Below are positions 36,969-44,823 of a stretch of DNA of 64,000 nucleotides, piece by piece. The notes beneath the pieces were generated by a model, which was given only the letters and a program-made list of their open reading frames with translations, searched no databases and was not told the origin of the DNA. This stretch comes from Maribacter sp. ACAM166 (GTDB lineage Bacteria > Bacteroidota > Bacteroidia > Flavobacteriales > Flavobacteriaceae). The translations under genes and the position numbers were made by a program. The stretch spans positions 85,991-149,990 of the forward strand of contig NZ_VAUW01000008.1 in NCBI RefSeq assembly GCF_005771495.1, read 5' to 3'. Within the stretch, counting starts at the first letter, position 1; each line of letters begins with the position of its first letter.

Positions 36969-37955
36969 CTAATTTAGAATTATGCCGTTACTTTTATACA
37001 TTTTATTGACATCATTTACGATAATTACCTCTGTATCTCCCAATTGATTTATTAACGCCAAGCCAGCGTTAACACCCATCACAAAGATAGAAGTCGCTAA
37101 AGCATCAGAGAACTCTGCACTCTTTGCAAAAACTGAAACGCTATTTATACCTATGGATGGATACCCCGTTCTCGGGTCTAAAACATGTGTATATTTTTTA
37201 TCATTAATCAACATAAAATCCGTGTTACCGCCTGAAGTTGCCACGGATGATTCCAAAATCGGGAGCCAAGAAAAAAGACCTCTTTGCCGTTCTGGATTTA
37301 CAATTCCAATAAGCCATTTTTCACCGGTCGCCTTAGTTCCCCAAGTGGTAATATCACCACCTATATTTATAATACCAGCCTTCACTTGCTTCGAAATCAA
37401 TAAAGCTTTTACCTTATCTGCTGCAAACCCTTTCCCAATACCACCAAAAGATATGCGCATTCCCTTTTTGTTGAGGTAAACAGATTGATTCTTACTGTTC
37501 AAAATGATATTTTGATATCCGGTTTTTGATGTAGTTTCCTTAATCTCACCTTTGGTAGGCAATGAGTTCATAGACCCATCGAATTTCCAAATTTTCTCAA
37601 GCGGTGTGTAAGAGATATCAAAAGCTCCATTGGTGATTTCCGATATCTGAACGGACCTTTCGATGAGCTTAAACAGCTCCCAACTCACTGCTACAGGTTT
37701 TATACCTGCATTTGTATTGATTTTAGTAGTTTCTGAGGCGTTATCCCAAGAGGATATTAATTTTTCAATTCTTTGAACTTCAGCTACTCCTTCGTGTATA
37801 TAAATATAGCCCAACTCCTCATCTAATGAAATCACAGTGATGTCAAAAATACTACCCATAGCAGTAAATGATTTTTTGACTGTAACGTACTTCTCTCCTT
37901 GACTAAATACAAATAAAGTCATCAGATAGAAGATAATGGTACACATCTTTTTCAC
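36969..37955 (-). CDS. apbE: FAD:protein FMN transferase
   Basis: 328 residues with a signal peptide ending near FVFSQG. ApbE motifs: FTAMGSIFDITV, ISSWDNASETTKIN, ISFGGIGKGFAADKV and the metal/flavin part NIGGDITTWG; SVATSGG is the conserved Ser/Thr region. It attaches FMN to a Thr of exported flavoproteins such as NqrB/NqrC or RnfG. 91 bases downstream of the Rieske gene in the same direction. Confidence 0.93.
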   Translation of the reverse strand: MKKMCTIIFYLMTLFVFSQGEKYVTVKKSFTAMGSIFDITVISLDEELGYIYIHEGVAEVQRIEKLISSWDNASETTKINTNAGIKPVAVSWELFKLIERSVQISEITNGAFDISYTPLEKIWKFDGSMNSLPTKGEIKETTSKTGYQNIILNSKNQSVYLNKKGMRISFGGIGKGFAADKVKALLISKQVKAGIINIGGDITTWGTKATGEKWLIGIVNPERQRGLFSWLPILESSVATSGGNTDFMLINDKKYTHVLDPRTGYPSIGINSVSVFAKSAEFSDALATSIFVMGVNAGLALINQLGDTEVIIVNDVNKMYKSNGIILN

Positions 37956-38046
37956 TTACGTTCTCTATTTAGAGCTTAACATCAGAACAACGAATTTTAG
38001 ATAAATGTTGGTATTAGTAGGGGGGGTGTGATTGCATTGGTAACTC

Positions 38047-38490
38047 CTATTCAAAAACTCTTAATATTGTACCCTCTAGGGCCGTATTATAAATTTTCAA
38101 AGGTTTGGATATGCTGTTTGGTATTTCATTTAACGGAGTACCTTCTTGAGAAAATCTAGAACCATGTACGTCACAGTAAAATATACCGCCATCTTGATTT
38201 ATAAAACGGACTTGATCATACTGTTCGTGGCTACAAATTTGGGTAGCGGCGACAAATTCGCCTTCTAAGTTTTTAACGACAACTACAAGGTTTTTTAAAA
38301 TGAACCCCCCATTATTCGCCAATTTTGCTGCTTCAGAAGAATTAAGATCAATAGTAAAATCTACATCGGTGGGCTGAGCTACAATAATTCCTTCAGTTTC
38401 ACTGTCCTTCGAACAACTCCCTAAACAGGGAAACGTTATCGCAAAAGCAGCTCCAGCTCCAAGACTTCGTAAAAATTGCTTTCGTTCCAT
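38047..38490 (-). CDS. Exported Rieske [2Fe-2S] protein
   Basis: 147 residues. Cluster motifs CSH (box 1) and CDVHGSRF (box 2), 17 residues apart. The N-terminus (MERKQFLRSLGAGAAFAITFPCLGSC) has a Tat-like start and a lipobox, so it is probably a membrane-anchored periplasmic Rieske protein. It may donate electrons with the flavoprotein pathway suggested by apbE, but that link is only positional. Confidence 0.88.
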   Translation of the reverse strand: MERKQFLRSLGAGAAFAITFPCLGSCSKDSETEGIIVAQPTDVDFTIDLNSSEAAKLANNGGFILKNLVVVVKNLEGEFVAATQICSHEQYDQVRFINQDGGIFYCDVHGSRFSQEGTPLNEIPNSISKPLKIYNTALEGTILRVFE

Positions 38491-38541
38491 AGCAAAATAG
38501 ATTTATAATATAGAACGATTTATTTACGGTATTCGTATGCG

Positions 38542-39723
38542 TTAGTACACAAAGGTTCCGTTACTACTTGAAATTGTAAGCTTTTTAGCATCTGATGCTT
38601 CTACTCTACCAACAATTTGGGCATCTACACCAAAACTTTTAGAAATCTCAATGATATCATTCGCTATGGTTTCAGGTACATAAAATTCTAACCTATGTCC
38701 ACAATTAAAAACCTTATACATTTCTTTCCAATCGGTACCAGATTGTTCTTGTATCAATTTAAAAAGTGGTGGCACCGGAAACAAATTATCTTTAACAACA
38801 TGCAAGGCATCTATAAAATGTAAAATCTTAGTTTGTGCTCCACCACTACAATGAATCATACCATGTATCGAATCACTTGTATGTTTAGCCAGTATTTTCT
38901 TCACGATAGGTGCGTAGGTTCGTGTTGGTGAAAGCACTAATTTACCAGCATTTAAAGGAGATTCTTGAACCTCATCAGTCAATTTCACTTTACCCGAATA
39001 GACCAAATCTTTAGGTACTTCTGCATCGAAACTCTCAGGGAACTTCGTTGCTAAATAATTTGAAAATACGTCATGGCGTGCAGAAGTCAATCCATTACTT
39101 CCCATACCTCCATTATATTCTTTCTCGTAGTTTGCTTTACCGAAAGAAGCTAGTCCAACGATAACATCGCCTGCCTTAATATTTGCATTATCAATAACAT
39201 CAGACCTTTTTAATCTTGCTGTTACTGTAGAGTCTACGATAATCGTTCTTACCAAATCACCAACATCTGCCGTTTCACCGCCAGTTGAATGAATCGTAAT
39301 TCCGAATTTAGCTAAATCAGCTATCAATTCTTCAGTACCATTAATAATGGCTGATAATACTTCTCCTGGTATTTTATTCTTGTTTCTACCTATGGTAGAA
39401 GAAAGCATAATATTATCGGTAGCACCCACACAGATGAGATCATCAATATTCATTATTAATGCATCTTGAGCAATACCTTTCCAAACCGAAATATCTCCAG
39501 TTTCTTTCCAATACATGTAGGCTAAGGACGATTTAGTGCCGGCACCATCTGCATGCATAACCAAGCAATAATCCTCGTCTCCTGTAAGATAATCAGGAAC
39601 TATTTTACAAAATGCCTTTGGGAAAAGGCCCTTATCTATATTTTTAATAGCATTGTGGACATCTTCTTTAGAAGCGGAAACGCCCCTTTGATTGTATCTT
39701 TCACTGTCGGATGAACTCATCAA
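38542..39723 (-). CDS. purM: Phosphoribosylformylglycinamidine cyclo-ligase (AIR synthase), Bacteroidota type
   Basis: 393 residues. PurM fold: YNQRGVSASKEDVHNAI, MHADGAGTKSSLAY, IAQDALIMNIDDLICVGA and GGETADVGD (nucleotide-binding region), with the end HRLEFYVPE. Converts FGAM to AIR in purine synthesis. Longer than the E. coli enzyme (345), as in the Bacteroidota AIR-synthase-related group. The start may be the second Met. The purM-prfA-pyrF neighbourhood is common in flavobacteria. Confidence 0.88.
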   Translation of the reverse strand: MMSSSDSERYNQRGVSASKEDVHNAIKNIDKGLFPKAFCKIVPDYLTGDEDYCLVMHADGAGTKSSLAYMYWKETGDISVWKGIAQDALIMNIDDLICVGATDNIMLSSTIGRNKNKIPGEVLSAIINGTEELIADLAKFGITIHSTGGETADVGDLVRTIIVDSTVTARLKRSDVIDNANIKAGDVIVGLASFGKANYEKEYNGGMGSNGLTSARHDVFSNYLATKFPESFDAEVPKDLVYSGKVKLTDEVQESPLNAGKLVLSPTRTYAPIVKKILAKHTSDSIHGMIHCSGGAQTKILHFIDALHVVKDNLFPVPPLFKLIQEQSGTDWKEMYKVFNCGHRLEFYVPETIANDIIEISKSFGVDAQIVGRVEASDAKKLTISSSNGTFVY

Positions 39724-39938
39724 CTATAGTTTGTGACAAAAATAGGGGAATTGCTGAAATGAATTGCCGTAACGACCATAAAAATAGAAAGATAATGGAA
39801 CTATTTTATTTTTATACACATGAATAAAAAACCCTCCATTATCATTCACTAACAACCTCATACAAGAATAATACCCCTTGTTTGATTGAACCGAATTAAC
39901 TCAAAATTTTGACAACACCTAATGTACGGGCACTATTT

Positions 39939-41456
39939 TTACTCCCAATTTGGCATTGAAGCATTAATAAACAAAGCCTCGCGACTATTGAGCACATCAA
40001 AAATGCTTAGATAAATACGTTTCTCAGAAATTCCATCATTCGATGTATTCATGAAAATGATAGAATTCTCGTCGGGAGCGTACTTGGGGTCCAAGTCATT
40101 AGTTCCTGTTGGTTTACTTGTTAATTTTTCGGTGATTTGATTGGTCGTTAAACTATATTCGAAAATTCGAGAATCAAGTTGTCTGTATTCTGCATTTTCA
40201 TTACCCGAAACATCTCTTGTATATAATATTTTTGTTCCGTCAATAGAGTAATCCAAACCGCCCAAAGCACCTGTCAAGCCAGAAATTATTATGTTTACTT
40301 CTGTTTCAGTAGCGGGATCGATAACAACAATTCTAGCATTGTAACCGTTAGCGGTGTTTGTTTTAATAGCAATTAGATCATTTGTCGGATTAACGGCAAT
40401 TTCACTAATAAATACCGTTGAAGGAGCTTCATACACCAATTGATTGCCAGAACCATCTTGATTTATAGAGTACAGTTTATTAAAATGGGGATAATAAAAT
40501 TTAGCGCCATTATCATACCAAACATACTCTAGTGCTTCTTGTCTAAATCCTGAAACTGGCACTGTATTGGTAACCTGAGTTAAATTGGCGCCATCTGAAT
40601 TCATGGTAAAAAGATGTGTTTCGGTACCTGAGAATCTCAAAAATGCGATTTTATCGACCACATTGTTCTTTATAGGCCTAAAACTGTTCATACTTTTACT
40701 CGTAAGTTGTACTTCATTCTGATTTAAGTCTACATCATTAGTCCCTATAGGATCGGAACCTGAAAATATTACATTGTTACCCTCAAGGTTACGAACGTAT
40801 AGAAATCGGTTAAATGCGCCAACATTTGTAGAAAAACTACTTATCTTACTTTTTACAGGGGCTGAAATACCATCATCTGCAGATACTTGCCAAAAGTAGT
40901 TATTCCCAATTGCCAGACTTTCAACCAATAACGTAGTGTCTTTTAATGATTCAAAGATTTTTATTTCATTAGTTGCACCGTTTCTAAGTTCAAGTTCATA
41001 GGTAATTTCATCATCATCTGTTACCGCTGAAGACCATACGAATTCAACCGGTGATACAATCTTTTCAGCGCCATCTTCAGGAAACAATAGATTCGAAATC
41101 AATGGTGAACTGTTCGATATGGTAACTGAATCAAGTTCGAAAATAATATTAATCGTTTTACCTACTACTATATTAGCAGGTTCAAAAGCAGTTTTAAATT
41201 CACCTAATTCTGCTTGTATAGAGTACTCACCAATTTGTATTTCATCAATCTGAAAATTACCGTCTATATCGGTAAACAGTGTCGTTGAAACCGGTGTCGT
41301 ACTTATCTTTACGTTCGATAGTGGCGTATTATCGCCATTAGCGACAACCCTACCCGTTAAACTACCGAATTCGTTTTCGTCTATTGGCTCTTCAGAACAT
41401 GCCCAAAAAAGAGCGATAAAAGAATATAATGTAATGCGAAAGAGATTGTTTTTCAT
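39939..41456 (-). CDS. PD40 beta-propeller lipoprotein at the end of the curli operon
   Basis: Start at 41456 (MKNNLFRITLYSFIALFWAC), giving a lipobox. 505 residues: a carboxypeptidase-regulatory-like beta domain (LTGRVVANGDNTPLSNVKISTTPVSTTLFTDIDGNF shortened here by family), then an FN3-like domain with NYFWQVSADDG, then a TolB-like propeller with PD40 repeats (GLDYSIDGTKILYTRD, YAPDENSIIFMN). 37 bases after csgG, same strand, so probably part of the curli transcript. Role unknown; surface anchoring or sensing is possible. Confidence 0.8.
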   Translation of the reverse strand: MKNNLFRITLYSFIALFWACSEEPIDENEFGSLTGRVVANGDNTPLSNVKISTTPVSTTLFTDIDGNFQIDEIQIGEYSIQAELGEFKTAFEPANIVVGKTINIIFELDSVTISNSSPLISNLLFPEDGAEKIVSPVEFVWSSAVTDDDEITYELELRNGATNEIKIFESLKDTTLLVESLAIGNNYFWQVSADDGISAPVKSKISSFSTNVGAFNRFLYVRNLEGNNVIFSGSDPIGTNDVDLNQNEVQLTSKSMNSFRPIKNNVVDKIAFLRFSGTETHLFTMNSDGANLTQVTNTVPVSGFRQEALEYVWYDNGAKFYYPHFNKLYSINQDGSGNQLVYEAPSTVFISEIAVNPTNDLIAIKTNTANGYNARIVVIDPATETEVNIIISGLTGALGGLDYSIDGTKILYTRDVSGNENAEYRQLDSRIFEYSLTTNQITEKLTSKPTGTNDLDPKYAPDENSIIFMNTSNDGISEKRIYLSIFDVLNSREALFINASMPNWE

Positions 41457-41493
41457 TTGTACCATTTTATCAATAAGGTTATCAATTAGAGTC

Positions 41494-42885
41494 TTAGAAT
41501 TTTAACTTGAACCCCATTCCTAAATTATAATAATAATCATTTCTTTTACCACTTATTACAGCGTCGAGTTCATCAGAAAACGTAAAATTACTCTCTCCGA
41601 AAATGCGAAAATTCAACGAATTAGACATTCTGAGGTTTAAACCAGCACCTAGCTGTAATTTAGGTGCAAACACCTTGTCTGCATCTACATTTTCAGGGTC
41701 TTTAATTGCTAACAATACGCCACCACCTCCATAAATAAAAGGTGAAAAACTATCATGGGGCAGCAAATCAAATTCCAAATCTAGTTGTGAAGACATAAAC
41801 TCCTCTTGGTATGCTTTACCACTCTTCATGTTCAAGTAACCAAAGTTCAGGTTTAGGTTTAGATTTTGTTTCAATGCCCTTGAATATCCAAAATAGCCCC
41901 CTAATCCGAATTTTTTATTTCCTAAGTCACCATTTAAAAGTGGGGCTGATAGGCCGAAGTTGAAGCCATTTTTTCGTGTTGAGCCGTTTTTTCGTGTTGA
42001 TTTGTTTTGCTTTCTATCATATAGCAAGGTGGATTCTTCTTTTTCTTTATCGGCCTTGTAAGCTGCGATCAATATTTTATCTTCTATATCGCCTCCTGCA
42101 GATTTCCATAAACCTCCGTCTATACCTTCGATTATAAGAGCTTCTACCGCTTTTTCTATGGCATCCTTCAAAGCAAGTTGTACAGGTTCATTTTTGGTGA
42201 AGCCCATTTCCGCTTCTAAAAGGCGTTGAAAACTCACATACCTGAATAAGCTCGCATCTACAGATTGTGAGAGAATAGTTTTAGAAATATAAACAGTTTT
42301 CAAAATTTTTCCACTACTCGTCGAAACTGCCCGTAAGTAAATAGATATACGGTCTTGTCTGTATTTAGAAGATCCGCCTGCACCAAAATAACGCGCTCCT
42401 GCCCCTCCTGTAATAATATTGGTATCGTAAGAAACAACACCACCTTCTAAGAGAACACCGGCATAAAGCAGCGGTGGGAGATTCGGTTCAGATGAATTGG
42501 ATTTTTTTCGATATTCATCTCTTGTCGAGCGAATAATGTTACGTTCGTTCAAAAGGTTACTTAGATTCTCACGCTCGATAGGTGTAAACCATTTAGAATC
42601 TTCAAGCGCTTTTATCAGCATTGTTGTAGCACCCTGTGGTACAGCTGTACTAAAAGTGCTTCCATTTTCACTGGCTTTATATTGCCCGGTCTGATCTTTA
42701 AAATTATATACCCCTACTATTACATTATCACTCGGTGGTGGCAGATTTCGTAAAATCTGTGATGTAGAGGTCAACTCTCCAACTCTCGCATCTTGGGGTT
42801 GGTAAGGCTGATTAAAAAATGCACCGCACCCACTTAAAAAAAGGGCAAGAAAGGGCAGGGCAATATGGTATTTCCGAATGTACAT
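41494..42885 (-). CDS. csgG: Curli secretion pore CsgG with a C-terminal beta-barrel domain
   Basis: 463 residues, against 277 in E. coli. Lipobox LFLSGC. Residues 20-275 are CsgG/HfaB-like: VIVGVYNFKDQTGQYK, the transmembrane-hairpin region around LLEGGVVSYDTNIITGGAGARYFG, and ISIYLRAVSTSSGKILKTVYISKTI. After a basic linker (KNKSTRKNGSTRKNG), residues 305-463 form an outer-membrane barrel-like domain ending GMGFKLKF. CsgG forms the nonameric outer-membrane channel for curlin. 6 bases after csgF. Confidence 0.9.
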   Translation of the reverse strand: MYIRKYHIALPFLALFLSGCGAFFNQPYQPQDARVGELTSTSQILRNLPPPSDNVIVGVYNFKDQTGQYKASENGSTFSTAVPQGATTMLIKALEDSKWFTPIERENLSNLLNERNIIRSTRDEYRKKSNSSEPNLPPLLYAGVLLEGGVVSYDTNIITGGAGARYFGAGGSSKYRQDRISIYLRAVSTSSGKILKTVYISKTILSQSVDASLFRYVSFQRLLEAEMGFTKNEPVQLALKDAIEKAVEALIIEGIDGGLWKSAGGDIEDKILIAAYKADKEKEESTLLYDRKQNKSTRKNGSTRKNGFNFGLSAPLLNGDLGNKKFGLGGYFGYSRALKQNLNLNLNFGYLNMKSGKAYQEEFMSSQLDLEFDLLPHDSFSPFIYGGGGVLLAIKDPENVDADKVFAPKLQLGAGLNLRMSNSLNFRIFGESNFTFSDELDAVISGKRNDYYYNLGMGFKLKF

Positions 42886-42891
42886 GGTGGT

Positions 42892-43287
42892 TTAGTTTGG
42901 AATTATTATCTGGGTTTGTTCTCCAGTAGTTACGTTCAAGATGTTTACCACGAGGCCTTCAACAGTATCGAAAATTTCAAGCGCTAAATCACCAATAGTA
43001 AAGCTACCTTCTTGTAGCCCATCTTCAAACTGAGAATCAAAAGCGCTTCTCGAAAGGTTTCCTAAAATCTGGCTGTTCAAGTTTTCTTGAAACTCTTCCA
43101 ATTGAGTCAACGGTTGGCCGTCAGTATTAGGTGCCGTGAATCCATTTTGTGCTTGAGCAGCACTTAACAGCCAATTGTAATTGAACGTATCACCACCAAA
43201 AGCAGGGTTAATAGGTTTATATACCATTTGCTGCCCGAAACTGTAACATGAGAACAGCAATAATAAAATGAATGTATACTTTTTCAT
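42892..43287 (-). CDS. csgF: Curli assembly protein CsgF
   Basis: 131 residues, signal peptide ending YSFGQ. The mature N-terminus reads MVYKPINPAFGGDTFNYNW LLSAAQAQN, the CsgF part that plugs the CsgG channel (in E. coli it also reads PxNPxFGGNPxNGxxLL). CsgF couples secretion to nucleation at the cell surface. Followed by csgG after 4 bases. Confidence 0.92.
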   Translation of the reverse strand: MKKYTFILLLLFSCYSFGQQMVYKPINPAFGGDTFNYNWLLSAAQAQNGFTAPNTDGQPLTQLEEFQENLNSQILGNLSRSAFDSQFEDGLQEGSFTIGDLALEIFDTVEGLVVNILNVTTGEQTQIIIPN

Positions 43288-43379
43288 TTGGTTGGTTGAT
43301 TTATCTACAAAAAATATTTGATTTTCACATGCATAGATTCTGAACTATCTCAAAATCTAGCATGAATAATTTCATTTTG

Positions 43380-44162
43380 TTAATATCTGATAATTTGGCC
43401 CTTATTCTGTATTTTTCTTTCGAAATACCCAATAGTCCGATAAATGGAAAAATCAGCCATGTCTTTTAAATACTGGTTTCGGGGGTTCAGAATAAACTGA
43501 GCCACTACCTCATTGGCTACTTGAACTTTAATTTGAGTATTCATACCTATAGCGAGTTCTTCAGTTATTTTTACGATTTCGTCTCCGTCTATACTTTTTG
43601 ACAAATACATTGTATAATACATGTTATAAAAATCACTTCCTGCCTTGGTCTTGGTATCTTGTATCACCATACCCCGCATGACAAAACCATCGGTATCGCT
43701 AGTATCTTCTTTAACATCTTCGGTGTATGATGATTGTATTTTATTTAAATCGGTGTTCATCTCAACAGCTAAACCCTTTAATACTTTTCGATCCTTACCC
43801 AGAATTTTATCTTCTTCATCATAAATCAAGAGCAAAATAATGGTGCGGTCTTTTTCATTAATATTGATGGTAATATTGGAAAGGTTCGTTTTATCACTTG
43901 GCGACAGTACAAAACGACCCTCTTGGTCGTTTTTATTTTTATTTGCTGTATTATTTTTATCAGATTTTATAACCGACAACACATACCTTAAGCTTTGATT
44001 GATTTTTGTTTTATTATGTGCCGACCCAACTATTTGTAACGTGTTGTTATTTTGCACTTTTAAATTTATGCTCGCCTGTACCTCTTTATTATACAACTGC
44101 GCTAAACAAATAAAAGGGAGTAAGGCTATTGCTATAAGAAAGCGATGTGTATTTTTTATCAT
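43380..44162 (-). CDS. csgE: Curli specificity chaperone CsgE with an extra N-terminal domain
   Basis: 260 residues, twice E. coli CsgE (129). The C-terminal half (about 150-260) is CsgE: RGMVIQDTKTKAGSDFYNMYY, TQIKVQVANEVVAQFIL and the NPR turn. The N-terminal half (about 25-130) is a separate beta domain (LQIVGSAHNKTKINQSLRYVL, EGRFVLSPSDKTNL, TIILLLIYDEEDKILGKD) that resembles CsgH, the curlin-binding Ig-like protein. That resemblance is my inference. CsgE caps CsgG in the periplasm. Confidence 0.87.
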   Translation of the reverse strand: MIKNTHRFLIAIALLPFICLAQLYNKEVQASINLKVQNNNTLQIVGSAHNKTKINQSLRYVLSVIKSDKNNTANKNKNDQEGRFVLSPSDKTNLSNITININEKDRTIILLLIYDEEDKILGKDRKVLKGLAVEMNTDLNKIQSSYTEDVKEDTSDTDGFVMRGMVIQDTKTKAGSDFYNMYYTMYLSKSIDGDEIVKITEELAIGMNTQIKVQVANEVVAQFILNPRNQYLKDMADFSIYRTIGYFERKIQNKGQIIRY

Positions 44163-44182
44163 AGTTTAAAGCACTAGAATAG

Positions 44183-44692
44183 TTAGTTGAAGTTTCTTAT
44201 AATAACTGATTTAGCTAAGCCAGATACCTTTATTTTCAGTTTTTCTGTTAATGAATTACTACCATAAATCATCACCTGATTGCTTCTCCCCTGCTGAATT
44301 ATAGAACGCTCTAAATTTAGCTTAGGTGCATTAGCATATTCACCAAAATAATTTTTGTTGCCATTTTGCTCAATAACTCCTGTCGCTGATTTAGTGGTAA
44401 GGTCTAACCATGCTTTGTTAAAATTGCCATTTTGAGACAGCACAATATCGCTGCTCTGGGCTGATATATCGGCATCTACTGTATTATTTAAGCCAATTTG
44501 TTCAATAAAAATATTATTTACATTGCCATTTTTTCTCAAACCGGGTTTTTCATCACTACCGTTAGGCTGAAAAATCATACCCTCGTTAGATTCTATATAA
44601 AGTGAAGGAAAACCGTCTGTTTGCGCTAAAGTAATGGTACTTATTAAAAACATTACCAGTAGTAAAGAACTATTTTTTATAAAGCTTAACAT
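44183..44692 (-). CDS. CsgB-like minor curlin/nucleator
   Basis: 169 residues, signal peptide ending ITLAQ. Curlin-type repeats are present but degenerate: FIEQIGLNNTVDADI, IVLSQNGNFNKAWLDL, VIEQNGNKNYFGEY, IIQQGRSNQVMIYG, i.e. Q-x-G-x-x-N spaced by about 22. The C-terminus is basic (KLKIKVSGLAKSVIIRNFN), as in E. coli CsgB, where it anchors the nucleator. Between the major curlin gene and csgE. Confidence 0.82.
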   Translation of the reverse strand: MLSFIKNSSLLLVMFLISTITLAQTDGFPSLYIESNEGMIFQPNGSDEKPGLRKNGNVNNIFIEQIGLNNTVDADISAQSSDIVLSQNGNFNKAWLDLTTKSATGVIEQNGNKNYFGEYANAPKLNLERSIIQQGRSNQVMIYGSNSLTEKLKIKVSGLAKSVIIRNFN

Positions 44693-44823
44693 AGACTCGT
44701 TTTTTAGTGTTACTAAAATTAGCGTGAGATCGGTTCAAAGACCTTTCCCACGCTTAATTACTTATTTCAAAGGTACTATTAAAGAATTAATCGCTCCCTT
44801 TGCTACCACGTTAACCTGACTGA

